From contig DASUXA010000016.1 of NCBI GenBank assembly GCA_036378155.1, forward strand, positions 1 to 64,000: a DNA stretch of 64,000 bases, read 5' to 3'. Made by a program: the position numbers and the translations under genes. Positions within the stretch are counted from its first letter, which is position 1, and every line of letters begins with the position of its first letter. Under the pieces are notes generated by a model. It was not told where the DNA came from. It worked only from the letters and a program-made list of their open reading frames with translations, and did no database searches. Origin of the DNA: DASUXA01 sp036378155. Its GTDB lineage: Bacteria > Actinomycetota > Actinomycetes > Mycobacteriales > Micromonosporaceae. This document shows, piece after piece, positions 42,754-51,083 of the stretch.

Positions 42754-43869
42754 ATGGCGGTCCACGAGGTACGCATCGACCGATCCAGGACGCTGCTGGA
42801 GCAGCCGGAGACGGGGCACAACCGCTGGCATCCCGACATCCCGCCGGTGGTGCGCTGCGACCCCGGTGACGAGGTGGTCCTCGACACCCGCGACGCGTTC
42901 GACGGGCAGATGCACCGGGGCGCGACCCTGGACACCGTCGGCGCGCCGAACCTCGACGTGGTCCATCCGCTGACCGGACCCGTGTACATCGACGGCGCTC
43001 AGCCCGGCGACCTGCTGGAAATCGAGATCGTCGAGGTGGTGCCGGACAGCTACGGCTACACCGTCCAGGTACCGGGCTTCGGGTTCCTCCGCGACGTGTT
43101 CCCCGATCCGTTCATGGTCCGCTGGGACCTCGCCGACGGCTGGGCGACGTCGGCGGACCTTCCCGGGGTACGGGTGCCCGCCGCCCCGTTCATGGGCACG
43201 ATCGGGCTGTCACCCGGGCACGACGCGCTGCCCCGGATCACCGCTCGCGAACAGGCGGCGCTGGACCGGGGCGGGTTCGTCCTGCCGCCGTCGCCCGCTT
43301 CGGCGGTACCGTCCGATCCCGCGATCGCCACCACCGCCCTGCGCACCATCCCGCCCCGCGAGCAGGCCGGCAACGTCGACATCAAACAGCTGGTCGCCGG
43401 TACCCGGCTGTACCTGCCGGTCGACACGCCGGGCGCGCTGTTCTCCGCCGGGGACGCCCACTTCGCCCAGGGCGACTGCGAGACCTGCGGTACCGCGATC
43501 GAGATGAACGCGACCCTGCGGGTGCGCTTCACCGTGCACGACGGGACGGCTCGCGAGCGGAACATCCACGACCCGAGGTTCGCCCGTACCGACTACTGGG
43601 TGGCTCCCGAGTTCGCCGCGCCGCGCCGGTTCTTCGCCACCACGGGGACCTCGGTGACCAGGGACGGCGACCTGCACGCCGAGGACGCGACGGTCGCCGC
43701 GCGCAACGCGCTGCTGAACATGATCGAGCACCTGGGGGAGCGGGGGTACAACCGGCAGCAGGCGTACGCGATCTGCAGCGTCGCCGTCGACCTCAAGATC
43801 AGCCAATTGGTCGACGTGCCCAGCTTCCTGGTCTCGGCGGTCGTATCCGAAGACATCTTCACCGGCTGA
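42754..43869 (+). CDS. Acetamidase/formamidase family protein
   Basis: The 371-residue protein belongs to the FmdA/AmdA family that hydrolyses formamide or acetamide to ammonia and the acid. Family blocks seen: PVVRCDPGDEVVLDTRDAFD, GPVYIDGAQPGDLLEIEI, NVDIKQLVAGTRLYLPV and GDAHFAQGDCETCGTAIEM. Length suits the shorter actinobacterial branch. The tandem repeat at 42629-42688 upstream may control it. No urea or amide transporter is adjacent. Confidence 0.88.
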   Translation: MAVHEVRIDRSRTLLEQPETGHNRWHPDIPPVVRCDPGDEVVLDTRDAFDGQMHRGATLDTVGAPNLDVVHPLTGPVYIDGAQPGDLLEIEIVEVVPDSYGYTVQVPGFGFLRDVFPDPFMVRWDLADGWATSADLPGVRVPAAPFMGTIGLSPGHDALPRITAREQAALDRGGFVLPPSPASAVPSDPAIATTALRTIPPREQAGNVDIKQLVAGTRLYLPVDTPGALFSAGDAHFAQGDCETCGTAIEMNATLRVRFTVHDGTARERNIHDPRFARTDYWVAPEFAAPRRFFATTGTSVTRDGDLHAEDATVAARNALLNMIEHLGERGYNRQQAYAICSVAVDLKISQLVDVPSFLVSAVVSEDIFTG

Positions 43870-43929
43870 CCGACGGTGCGCGGGAGCCCGGCGGTCCGCC
43901 GGGACGGTCACGGCGACCGACGACGGATC

Positions 43930-43946
43930 GTCAACAGCCCGTTGAC
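43930..43946. promoter_or_regulatory. Operator copy 1 (GTCAAC-N5-GTTGAC)
   Basis: GTCAACAGCCCGTTGAC is a 17-bp inverted repeat 12 nt upstream of the start of the HTH gene, so a bound protein would block its promoter. A near-identical copy lies inside the gene at 44245-44261. Confidence 0.65.
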
Positions 43947-43958
43947 ATACTCGTGGGT

Positions 43959-44585
43959 ATGACCCACCCGCGCGACCGGTACGACGCCGTCGTCGACACG
44001 CTGACCCGGCAGTCGCCGTCCCGCGCGGCGGCGCTCGAAGCGCTGACGCAGATCATGCGGGTACGGGAGGACCTGGACGATCTCGAGTGCGCCGCGATCG
44101 ACGCGGCGCGGCGCGCCGGTGCCGGTTGGGCGGAGGTCGCCGCGGCGCTGGGGCTGCGCAGCCGGCAGGCAGCCGAGCAGCGCCGGGTCCGGCTCGCCGC
44201 CCGGCGCACGGGTCGGGGCACGGCGGACCGATCGGCGCGACGACGTCAACAGACCGTTGACGCTCCGGTGCGGTCCGGTATCACGGCGCTGCGCGACGCG
44301 GCTGTCGAACTGGCGACGGTCATCGACGGCGTTCCCGACTGGGATCAACGGGCGCCGTCCGCCGCGCTCGCCCGCGACACCCTGCGGATCGCTCTCGACG
44401 CCGACCCAGGCGCCCTTGTCGACCTGCTCCGACACGTCGTCGACGACGTGTCCGGCGCGGCGGTCCGGGACCTGCCGCAGGTGCGCGACCTGCTCGACCG
44501 GATCTCCACCCTGGTGGCGCTTCCCCGCCCACGACGACCTCGCGCCGGCACACCGCGAAGCGGCGTGGAGCCGATGGGAAGTTGA
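43959..44585 (+). CDS. HTH DNA-binding protein, probably autoregulated
   Basis: The 208-residue protein carries an HTH segment GAGWAEVAAALGLRSRQAAEQRR near residues 50-75, similar to those of small actinobacterial DNA-binding proteins that sense growth state. The remainder is helical, with a polar Arg/Gln linker around 85-100. An operator-like dyad precedes ATG 43959 and a second copy lies within the coding region. CATACT 8 nt upstream of the ATG may be a -10, making the message leaderless. The target genes may include the efflux MFS downstream. Confidence 0.75.
   Translation: MTHPRDRYDAVVDTLTRQSPSRAAALEALTQIMRVREDLDDLECAAIDAARRAGAGWAEVAAALGLRSRQAAEQRRVRLAARRTGRGTADRSARRRQQTVDAPVRSGITALRDAAVELATVIDGVPDWDQRAPSAALARDTLRIALDADPGALVDLLRHVVDDVSGAAVRDLPQVRDLLDRISTLVALPRPRRPRAGTPRSGVEPMGS
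44245..44261. promoter_or_regulatory. Operator copy 2, inside the HTH gene
   Basis: GTCAACAGACCGTTGAC matches copy 1 at 16 of 17 positions. Spacing between copies is 315 bp, which would permit a looped repression complex. The encoded residues (RQQTVDA) fall in the linker, so the site is tolerated in coding sequence. Confidence 0.6.
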
Positions 44586-44601
44586 CACGCGTCGAGATCT
44601 A

Positions 44602-44638
44602 CCACCAGTCTTGAGTCCGTTCGACTCAAGATTGGTGG
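44602..44638 (+). promoter_or_regulatory. Hairpin/dyad before the efflux MFS gene
   Basis: A 15-bp stem with one G-T pair (44602-44616 with 44624-44638) has a 7-nt loop and ends 4 nt before ATG 44643. The right arm contains the only purine-rich ribosome-site candidate (GGTGG). It may attenuate translation, serve as an operator, or end the HTH gene transcript. Confidence 0.5.
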
Positions 44639-44642
44639 TGGG

Positions 44643-45899
44643 ATGGGCGCTCGGCCGTTGATCAGACAGCATGCCGACTTCCGTCGGCTGTGGATCGGGG
44701 AGACCGTCAGCCAGTTCGGCACGCAGGTCAGCATGCTCGCGGTACCGCTGGTCGCGGTCGTGACTCTGGGAGCCGGCACCCTCCAGATCGGGCTGTTGAC
44801 CGCGCTGGAGACCGCCGCGTTCCTGGTCGTCGGGCTGCCCGCCGGCGCGTGGGTGGACCGGATGCGCCGGCGCACCATTCTGATCGTCACGGATCTGCTG
44901 CGCGCCGTGCTGCTGGCGTCCGTGCCGCTCGCCGCGACCCTGCACGTGCTGACCCTCGCCCAGTTGTACGTCGTGGTGTTCGCCCTCGGGATATGCACCG
45001 TCTTCTTCGACGTGGCGTACCAGTCGTACCTGCCGTCCCTCGTCGCCCGTGCCGACCTCGCCGAGGGCAACGCCCGACTGCAGGCAAGCGCGAGCACCGC
45101 GTACGTACTTGGTCCCAGCGTCGCCGGATACCTGGTCCAGGTGCTCACCGCACCGATCGCGCTGCTCGCCGACGCCGCGAGTTTCCTGTGGTCAGCCGCG
45201 TTCGTGACCGCGATCCGCATGCGGGAACCGGCGAGCGCACCGCGCCGACGCAGCGGTTCGCTGCGTACCGAGATCGGCGAGGGGATGCGCCTGGCCGCCG
45301 GTCATCCGGTCCTTCGCGCGATCATGCTGTACAACGCCACCACGGTGCTGTTCTGGTCGGTGGAACGAGCCCTCGAGGTGGTGTTCCTGGTGCGTACCGT
45401 CGGTCTGTCCCCAGCCGGCATCGGCGTGCTGTCCGCCGTCGCCGGATGCGGATCGGTGGTCGCCGCGCTCGTCACCGGGCGGCTCGCCCGCCGGTACGGG
45501 TCGGCGCGCACCATGCTGTCGGCTGCCACTGTGGGTCACGCGTTCGTGCTGCTGGTACCGATGACCGCGGCGGGCCCGAGGTTGGCGATGTACGCGGTCG
45601 GGGCCGGCGTGTCGTCGTTCTGCGTGGTGGTGTTCAACATCGTCTCGCTGACGTTGCGTCAGACGCTGTGCGCCGAGCACCTGCTCGGTCGGGTGAACGC
45701 GACAATCCGGTTCTTCTCCTGGGCGACCCTGCCGGTCGGAGCCGTCCTCGGTGGAGTGCTCGGCACCGTCCTCGGACTACGTGGCAGCTTGTGGGTCGCG
45801 GTCACCGGCGGCGTGGTGTCCCTGCTGTGGCTGTACCGGTCGCCGCTGCGCCGAACCGGCGACCCGATCGCCACGCGGGCAGAGGAAGCGCCGGCGTGA
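44643..45899 (+). CDS. MFS efflux protein (MefA-like, MFS_3)
   Basis: The 418-residue protein has 12 helices and the start HADFRRLWIGETVSQFGTQV that is typical of the macrolide-efflux-like MFS_3 group; the loop-2 motif is WVDRMRRRTILI. These proteins export macrolides or other lipophilic agents, though many have unknown substrates. It lies 57 nt after the HTH gene with a hairpin between, so regulated expression is likely. The C terminus is basic and cytoplasmic. Confidence 0.85.
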   Translation: MGARPLIRQHADFRRLWIGETVSQFGTQVSMLAVPLVAVVTLGAGTLQIGLLTALETAAFLVVGLPAGAWVDRMRRRTILIVTDLLRAVLLASVPLAATLHVLTLAQLYVVVFALGICTVFFDVAYQSYLPSLVARADLAEGNARLQASASTAYVLGPSVAGYLVQVLTAPIALLADAASFLWSAAFVTAIRMREPASAPRRRSGSLRTEIGEGMRLAAGHPVLRAIMLYNATTVLFWSVERALEVVFLVRTVGLSPAGIGVLSAVAGCGSVVAALVTGRLARRYGSARTMLSAATVGHAFVLLVPMTAAGPRLAMYAVGAGVSSFCVVVFNIVSLTLRQTLCAEHLLGRVNATIRFFSWATLPVGAVLGGVLGTVLGLRGSLWVAVTGGVVSLLWLYRSPLRRTGDPIATRAEEAPA

Positions 45900-45952
45900 T
45901 CCGACCGACGCTACCGAGCAGGACCTGCGTCGGCGGCACCCGGCGCACCGCG

Positions 45953-46411
45953 TCAACTCGCCGCGGCCCGCGATTCGCCGGTTCCCTCCAGGTACCGCTT
46001 GAGATTCATCCAGATCTCGTCCTCCTGGCGTCGACCCAGCCGGGCGACGATCGGACCGAGCAGCTTGCCGAAGCGCTTCGGCTCGACGTCCCACGACCAG
46101 GTCATCCGGGTACCGATCGGGATCCGGTCGAACGTCAGCGTGCCGTGGATCTCCGCCGAGCCGAGGCGGGTCGTGGACCCGAGCAGGGTCGGGCGGTCGT
46201 ACGCCGTGGTCTCGATCGTCATGTCGGCGGACCGGAGCGTCGTCCGGCTGGTCGCGCGGAACCGGGTGCCGACACCGATGGGACCATTGGTGATCTTTTC
46301 GGCGCGCCGCATCCGCCGGTTGTACGTCGGCTCGTTCCGCTCGTCGGCGACGAAGTCGAACACCACCTCGGGCGGTCGCGCGATCACGATCTCGCCTTCG
46401 ATCTTCGCCAT
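45953..46411 (-). CDS. SRPBCC (polyketide cyclase/START-like) protein
   Basis: The 152-residue protein shows the SRPBCC pattern: EIVIARPPEVVFDFVADERNE at the start, a central sheet region with GVGTRFRATSRT and a long C-terminal helix EDEIWMNLKRYLEG. The fold binds a hydrophobic ligand in a deep cavity. GGGAGG lies 5 nt before ATG 46411. It is divergent from paaK; the link is only positional. Confidence 0.8.
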   Translation of the reverse strand: MAKIEGEIVIARPPEVVFDFVADERNEPTYNRRMRRAEKITNGPIGVGTRFRATSRTTLRSADMTIETTAYDRPTLLGSTTRLGSAEIHGTLTFDRIPIGTRMTWSWDVEPKRFGKLLGPIVARLGRRQEDEIWMNLKRYLEGTGESRAAAS

Positions 46412-46672
46412 GCCGCCTCCCGATCACCGACTCGCCGTCGGGCCGCACTCACCTCGTGGGGTTGCCCGACCGGGCAACGGTTACTCGCGGCGACCGGCGA
46501 AACTATTGCCGTTGACCACGCCACCAGCCGTCGACCGTGGTCCGTGCCAGGCGCTATCGTCGCGGCGTCGGGCGCTTCTCGGCGCCGGACACCGGTTGGG
46601 CAGCGACCAGCGCGGGTCGAGGCGTGACGCGTGTCGAGCCGCGGCGGTCGAGCGTTCGCCTGAGGAGGAACC

Positions 46673-47980
46673 GTGCGCGATCTCACCCCGCGACCGGAGG
46701 ACCTGGAGCCGATCGAGCGCGCCTCGGTGGACGAGTTGCGCGCGTTGCAGCTGGAGCGGCTGAAGTGGTCGCTGCGTCACGCGTACGACAACGTGCCGCA
46801 CTACCGCAAGGCGTTCGAGGCGGCGGGGGTACACCCGGACGACTGCCGCGACCTCGCGGACCTGTCCCGTTTTCCGTTCACCACGAAGGCGGACCTGCGG
46901 GAGAACTACCCGTTCGGGATGTTCGCGGTACCGCGTGAGCAGGTCAGCCGGATCCACGCGTCGTCCGGGACGACCGGTCGACCGACCGTCGTTGGGTACA
47001 CCCGCGACGACATCCGCACCTGGGCGAAGCTGATGGCGCGGTCGATCCGTGCGAGCGGCGGACGCCCCGGCGACAAGGTCCACGTCGCGTACGGGTACGG
47101 GTTGTTCACCGGCGGGCTCGGGGCGCACTACGGCGCGGAGGAACTCGGCTGCACGGTGATCCCGGTCTCGGGCGGGATGACCGAGCGTCAGGTGATGCTG
47201 ATCCGCGACTTCGAGCCGGACGTCATCATGGTCACCCCGACGTACATGCTGGCGATCGTCGACGAGATGGAACGTCAGGGCCTCGACCCGCGTACCACGT
47301 CGCTGCAGGTCGGCATCTTCGGCGCGGAGCCGTGGACCGACGACATGCGCCGCGAGATGGAGCAGCGGCTGGACATGCACGCGGTGGACATCTACGGGCT
47401 GTCCGAGGTCATGGGTCCCGGTGTCGCCAACGAGTGCGTGGAGACCAAGGACGGTCTGCACCTGTGGGAGGACCATTTCTACCCGGAGATCATCGACCCC
47501 GTCACCGGTGAGGTGCTGCCCGACGGTGAGCAGGGCGAACTGGTGCTGACCTCGCTGACCAAGCAGGCGATGCCGGTGGTCCGGTACCGCACCCGCGACC
47601 TGACCCGGCTGCTGCCCGGCACCGCCCGACCGATGCGCCGGATCGAGAAGATCACCGGGCGCAGCGACGACATGATGATCGTGCGCGGGGTGAACCTGTT
47701 CCCGACCCAGATCGAGGAGCTGATCCTGCGCAGCGCGCACCTGTCGCCGCATTTCCAGTGCGTGCTGACCCGCTCGGGTCGGATGGACGAACTGACGGTG
47801 AAGGTCGAGCGCCGGCCCGGCGCGGAGCCGGAGGCGGCGGCGCGGGCGGGTGCCGAGTTGGCGCACAACGTGAAGAGCACGATCGGGGTCACCATCAAGG
47901 TCGACGTGGTCGAGCCGGACAGCGTCGAGCGTTCGCTCGGCAAGATGCGCCGCATCGTGGACCTGCGTACCAAGGACTGA
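46673..47980 (+). CDS. paaK: Phenylacetate-CoA ligase
   Basis: The 435-residue AMP-forming ligase converts phenylacetate to phenylacetyl-CoA, the first step of its aerobic degradation. The P-loop is HASSGTTGRPTVVGYT, followed by YGLFTGGLGAHYGAE and the C-terminal GRSDDMMIVRGVNLFP; the catalytic Lys lies near the end (LGKMRR). GAGGAGGAA lies just before GTG 46673. The PaaI gene follows by 10 nt; no paaABCDE oxygenase genes are present, so it may feed another pathway. Confidence 0.93.
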   Translation: MRDLTPRPEDLEPIERASVDELRALQLERLKWSLRHAYDNVPHYRKAFEAAGVHPDDCRDLADLSRFPFTTKADLRENYPFGMFAVPREQVSRIHASSGTTGRPTVVGYTRDDIRTWAKLMARSIRASGGRPGDKVHVAYGYGLFTGGLGAHYGAEELGCTVIPVSGGMTERQVMLIRDFEPDVIMVTPTYMLAIVDEMERQGLDPRTTSLQVGIFGAEPWTDDMRREMEQRLDMHAVDIYGLSEVMGPGVANECVETKDGLHLWEDHFYPEIIDPVTGEVLPDGEQGELVLTSLTKQAMPVVRYRTRDLTRLLPGTARPMRRIEKITGRSDDMMIVRGVNLFPTQIEELILRSAHLSPHFQCVLTRSGRMDELTVKVERRPGAEPEAAARAGAELAHNVKSTIGVTIKVDVVEPDSVERSLGKMRRIVDLRTKD

Positions 47981-47990
47981 GGGGAGCCTC

Positions 47991-48449
47991 ATGGTTCAGG
48001 CGACCGGCGACCGTACCGCCGCGCACGACATGTTCGACGCCGACCTGGCGTCCCGTGCGCTGGGCATGGAACTGGTGTCGGCCGGCGACGGCGACGCGGT
48101 GGTGACCATGCGGGTCACGTCGGCGATGGTCAACGGCCACGGCATCGCCCACGGCGGGTACGTGTTCCTGCTCGCCGACACGGCGTTCGCCTGCGCCTGC
48201 AACAGTCACGGGCCGGTGACCGTCGCGGCGGGCGCGGAGATCACGTTCGTCCGTCCGGCTCGGGAGGGCGACCTGCTGGTGGCGCGCGCCGAGGAACGCA
48301 CCCGGTACGGGCGCAGCGGCATCTACGACGTGACGGTCACCTGCGGCGACGAGGTCGTCGCCGAGTTCCGGGGTAAGAGCCGGGTGATCTCCCGCGACGG
48401 GTCACGCTCGCCCGGCGACGACTCGTCGGGGGGTGCGGGCGCCGCGTAG
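47991..48449 (+). CDS. paaI: PaaI hydroxyphenylacetyl-CoA thioesterase
   Basis: The 152-residue hot-dog-fold thioesterase has the catalytic-region motif GIAHGGYVFLLADTAFACACNS and FVRPAREGDLLVARA. PaaI releases CoA from dead-end hydroxyphenylacetyl-CoA products, protecting CoA pools during phenylacetate breakdown. It follows paaK by 10 nt in a two-gene operon. A polar 20-residue tail (DGSRSPGDDSSGG) extends past the fold. Confidence 0.9.
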   Translation: MVQATGDRTAAHDMFDADLASRALGMELVSAGDGDAVVTMRVTSAMVNGHGIAHGGYVFLLADTAFACACNSHGPVTVAAGAEITFVRPAREGDLLVARAEERTRYGRSGIYDVTVTCGDEVVAEFRGKSRVISRDGSRSPGDDSSGGAGAA

Positions 48450-48516
48450 GGCACCCGGGGCGGCGCTTCGCGATGCCCGGTTGGCCAGCGATGCCCGGTC
48501 GGGTGTGTCGCCGGAG

Positions 48517-48563
48517 GTCGACAACCCTGGCGGTGTAGCCACACCACCAGGGTTGTGAGCGTC
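48517..48563. repeat. 47-bp palindromic repeat, copy 3
   Basis: The arms ACAACCCTGG and CCAGGGTTGT are perfect complements. About 31 of 47 positions match copy 5 without gaps. It lies 68 nt after paaI and probably ends its transcript. Confidence 0.75.
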
Positions 48564-48570
48564 CTGGGAT

Positions 48571-48617
48571 GCCTACCTCGCTCGCGATGTACGCACATCC
48601 CGAAGGGTGTGGACCTC
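48571..48617. repeat. 47-bp palindromic repeat, copy 4
   Basis: It follows copy 3 after only 7 bp, forming a tandem pair. The centre GATGTACGCACATC is nearly identical to that of copy 5. The rest of the 310-bp gap (48450-48759) shows no gene; only a ribosome site for the DoxX-like gene is clear. Confidence 0.7.
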
Positions 48618-48759
48618 AACCGGCACACCTCTACTCGACGGGAACGGTCGCCGAGGACCACCCGGCCCGGAATCCCGCGACCGACTGCTCGGGTACCGGC
48701 GCATGGGCGACGGGCGGCGGGGTAGGCGGGGGTGTCACCCATCGCCGAAAGGAGCCGCC

Positions 48760-49212
48760 ATGCGACCCGCCCATCTGCCGCTGCGTCTGGCGACCGGCGC
48801 GTACATCCTCAACTCCGGACTGACCAAGCGTGACCTGGAGGGACAGCCCGCCGCGGGTCTGCAGGGCATGGCGGCGAACGCCTTCCCCATGGTGCGCCGG
48901 ATGCCGCCCGAGCGGTTCGCCAGGCTGCTGTCCGTCGGCGAGATCGCCCTCGGTACCGCGCTGCTCGCCCCGCTGGTCCCGTCCGCGTTAGCGGGTCTGG
49001 GTCTGGCCGCGTTCGGCGGCGGGCTGGTCCGGCTGTACCTGAAGACCCCGGGCATGCACGAGCCGGGCGACGTGCGACCGACCCCGCAGGGCATCGGCCT
49101 GGCGAAGGACGTCTGGCTGCTCGGCGCCGGACTCACCCTGCTGTTCGACGGTCTGTCGGGTCGGCGAGGACCAGGTCCCGCCACGGAATCCGCCGCACGT
49201 CGCGGCGCATGA
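48760..49212 (+). CDS. DoxX-like membrane protein
   Basis: The 150-residue protein has about four hydrophobic segments; the start LPLRLATGAYILNSGLTK and the GEIALGTALLAPLVPSALAG block are of the DoxX/terpene-like quinol family. AAGGAG lies 7 nt before ATG 48760. The last 80 bp overlap the convergent PRC-barrel gene, an unusually long antisense overlap. The function is unknown. Confidence 0.75.
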   Translation: MRPAHLPLRLATGAYILNSGLTKRDLEGQPAAGLQGMAANAFPMVRRMPPERFARLLSVGEIALGTALLAPLVPSALAGLGLAAFGGGLVRLYLKTPGMHEPGDVRPTPQGIGLAKDVWLLGAGLTLLFDGLSGRRGPGPATESAARRGA

Positions 49213-49459
49213 TCAGCCGGGCGACGACGTCCAGCAGCCACGGACCCGTGTGCTGCGGGTCTTCGTAGCCGAGCAGCCGACCCCAGGGACCGCGTACCAC
49301 CATCGCCTCCACCACGCGTGGCGACCCGCCGACGTCCGGCTCCACCACGAGATCGGCGATGCGACCCAGCCGGTTGCCGTTTCGGTCGCCGACCTCCCGT
49401 CCGAGCAGGTCGCTGGCCTTCAGCGCCTTCGTCGGGTCGCCGGGGTACCGGTCGCTCAT
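49133..49459 (-). CDS. PRC-barrel domain protein, first
   Basis: The 108-residue protein has a PRC-barrel at residues 14-90: KASDLLGREVGDRNGNRLGRIADLVVE. These small barrels bind RNA or membrane partners in many contexts. It begins 4 nt after the second PRC-barrel gene and is last in the NRAMP operon. The C-terminal 26 codons overlap the DoxX-like gene on the other strand. Confidence 0.8.
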   Translation of the reverse strand: MSDRYPGDPTKALKASDLLGREVGDRNGNRLGRIADLVVEPDVGGSPRVVEAMVVRGPWGRLLGYEDPQHTGPWLLDVVARLIMRRDVRRIPWRDLVLADPTDRRTAG

Positions 49460-49463
49460 CGCG

Positions 49464-49841
49464 TCACTCCTTCTCCTGCGCGCCGGGAATGTGGCGTACC
49501 AGGTGATCGCGCAGCCAGTCCTCGAGCGGGGCGTCGGGCAGCAGGTCCCGCTTCACCGACAGCCGTACCGCCGCGTTCACCTCGCTGACCAGGTCGTATC
49601 CGATCCGCAGCGGCTTCGGGTGCCGGTCGGTGCGCAGCCGGCGGGCGATGCCCGCCATCCAGGTACCCAGGTCGGCGCCGATTCGCTCGCCGAGCACCTC
49701 CTGCCCGACGAGCAGCGCCGCGACGTACGGCACGCCGTCGTCGTCGACGCCGAGTTCGACGTCGTCGACCTTGCCGACCGGATCGCCGTCCCGGTCGACG
49801 ATCTGCCGGTCGAGCAGGTTCAGTCCCACCAGGATCGTCAT
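49464..49841 (-). CDS. PRC-barrel domain protein, second
   Basis: The 125-residue protein has a PRC-barrel in residues 1-60 (GLNLLDRQIVDRDGDPVGKVDDVELGVDD split across it) and a helical tail with RHPKPLRIGYDLVSEV. It starts 2 nt after the transporter stop and is cotranslated with it. PRC-barrels occur at the cytoplasmic side of Mg2+ transporters of the MgtE group, which supports a role in gating or sensing here, but that is inference. Confidence 0.8.
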   Translation of the reverse strand: MTILVGLNLLDRQIVDRDGDPVGKVDDVELGVDDDGVPYVAALLVGQEVLGERIGADLGTWMAGIARRLRTDRHPKPLRIGYDLVSEVNAAVRLSVKRDLLPDAPLEDWLRDHLVRHIPGAQEKE

Positions 49842-49843
49842 CG

Positions 49844-51076
49844 TCAGGCTCCCGCCCTAGTCATGATCATGAGGGGGATCGCGGCGACCGCGGCGGCGAG
49901 CACGATGATCAGGTACACCGTCCCGAGCGCGTTGGCGAACCGCCCGTTGACCCGCTCGCCCATGTACCCGCGGTCGTTCGCGATCACCAGGATCGGCAGG
50001 TACGTCAGCGGCAACGCGACCGCGCTGAAGATCAGCATGTACTCGGTGAGCTGGATCGGATCGATCGTGGTCAGCAGGATCGCCATCCCGATCAGGATGC
50101 TGACCAGCAGTACCGTGTGGAACCGGGCCGCCTTGACCGGTCGCAGCACCTTGCCCCACGGCCAGCCGAAGTACTGCGCCACCGTGTACGCGCAGGACAG
50201 CCCGGTCTCCATCGCGGCGCCGAACGTCGCCGCGAAGAACCCGAGGATCGCCAGCGCCAGCCCGATCCTGCCGAGCGCCATGGTGGGCGGCAGCGCCACC
50301 TGCCCCAGCGCGCTGACCGACGTGTTCAGCGGGTGGAACACCACCGTCGCGACGATCATCAGGCTGAGCGCGAGCAGCCCGCCGAGCGGGAACCCGACAA
50401 ACACGTTGATCTTCGACTGGCTGAGTTCCTTCGGCGTCCACTGTTCTTCGACCCCGCCCGAGGAGTAGAAGAACACCTCGTACGGGGTGAGCGCGGAGGC
50501 GAAGATCGCGACCGCGAAGTACCAGTACGTCGGCCAGGTCTCCGTCCCCGACGGCGGGCCGGGTCGGCTGGCCAGGTGCCACACCGTGTCCCAGTGCGTC
50601 GGCAGCACGAACACCGCGACCGCGAACACCACCAGAGCCAGCCCGCCCAGCCCGAACACCCGCTCCAGCGTTGCGAACTTCAGCCGCCACAGCGCCAGCC
50701 ACAGCACCAGCCCGACCAGCGGTATCCAGACCAGATAGTTGGCGCTGGTCAGCAGTTGCAGAGCCAGCGCCACGCCGCCCATTTCGGCGCCCAGGGTGAC
50801 CACGGTCAGCACGTACGAGCCGGCGAGGTTCGCCAGCGCCACACGGGGACCGAGTCGTTCGCGGATCAGGTCGAAGACCGGTCGACGGCTGACCGCCACC
50901 ACCCGCCCCGCCATCTCGGCGTACGCGCAGATGCCGATCACGCCGACCAGCAGCACCCAGGCATGCGCGGTACCGAACCGCGCGCCGGCCTGTGAACTTG
51001 CCACCAGGTCGCCGATGTCGACGAAGCCGCCGACCGAGGTGAGGATCCCGAGGGTGATGCCGAGCAGTTTCTTCAT
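49844..51076 (-). CDS. Divergent NRAMP-superfamily metal transporter
   Basis: The 410-residue protein has about 11 helices in NRAMP order. The helix-1 metal motif DPGN is replaced by DIGD (GGFVDIGDLVASSQAGARFG) and the helix-6 MPH motif by TPYE (ASALTPYEVFF). The methionine that favours Mn2+/Fe2+ is therefore lost. NRAMP-related Mg2+ transporters (NRMT) also lack it, so Mg2+ or another hard cation is plausible. ATG 51076 lies 8 nt past the upstream gene's stop. Two PRC-barrel genes follow in the same operon. Confidence 0.82.
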   Translation of the reverse strand: MKKLLGITLGILTSVGGFVDIGDLVASSQAGARFGTAHAWVLLVGVIGICAYAEMAGRVVAVSRRPVFDLIRERLGPRVALANLAGSYVLTVVTLGAEMGGVALALQLLTSANYLVWIPLVGLVLWLALWRLKFATLERVFGLGGLALVVFAVAVFVLPTHWDTVWHLASRPGPPSGTETWPTYWYFAVAIFASALTPYEVFFYSSGGVEEQWTPKELSQSKINVFVGFPLGGLLALSLMIVATVVFHPLNTSVSALGQVALPPTMALGRIGLALAILGFFAATFGAAMETGLSCAYTVAQYFGWPWGKVLRPVKAARFHTVLLVSILIGMAILLTTIDPIQLTEYMLIFSAVALPLTYLPILVIANDRGYMGERVNGRFANALGTVYLIIVLAAAVAAIPLMIMTRAGA

Positions 51077-51083
51077 GTCACCG

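Noticed and set aside
48517..48617. CRISPR array from the paired palindromes
   Set aside because: Only two units, 7 bp apart, with no spacer of proper length and no cas gene.
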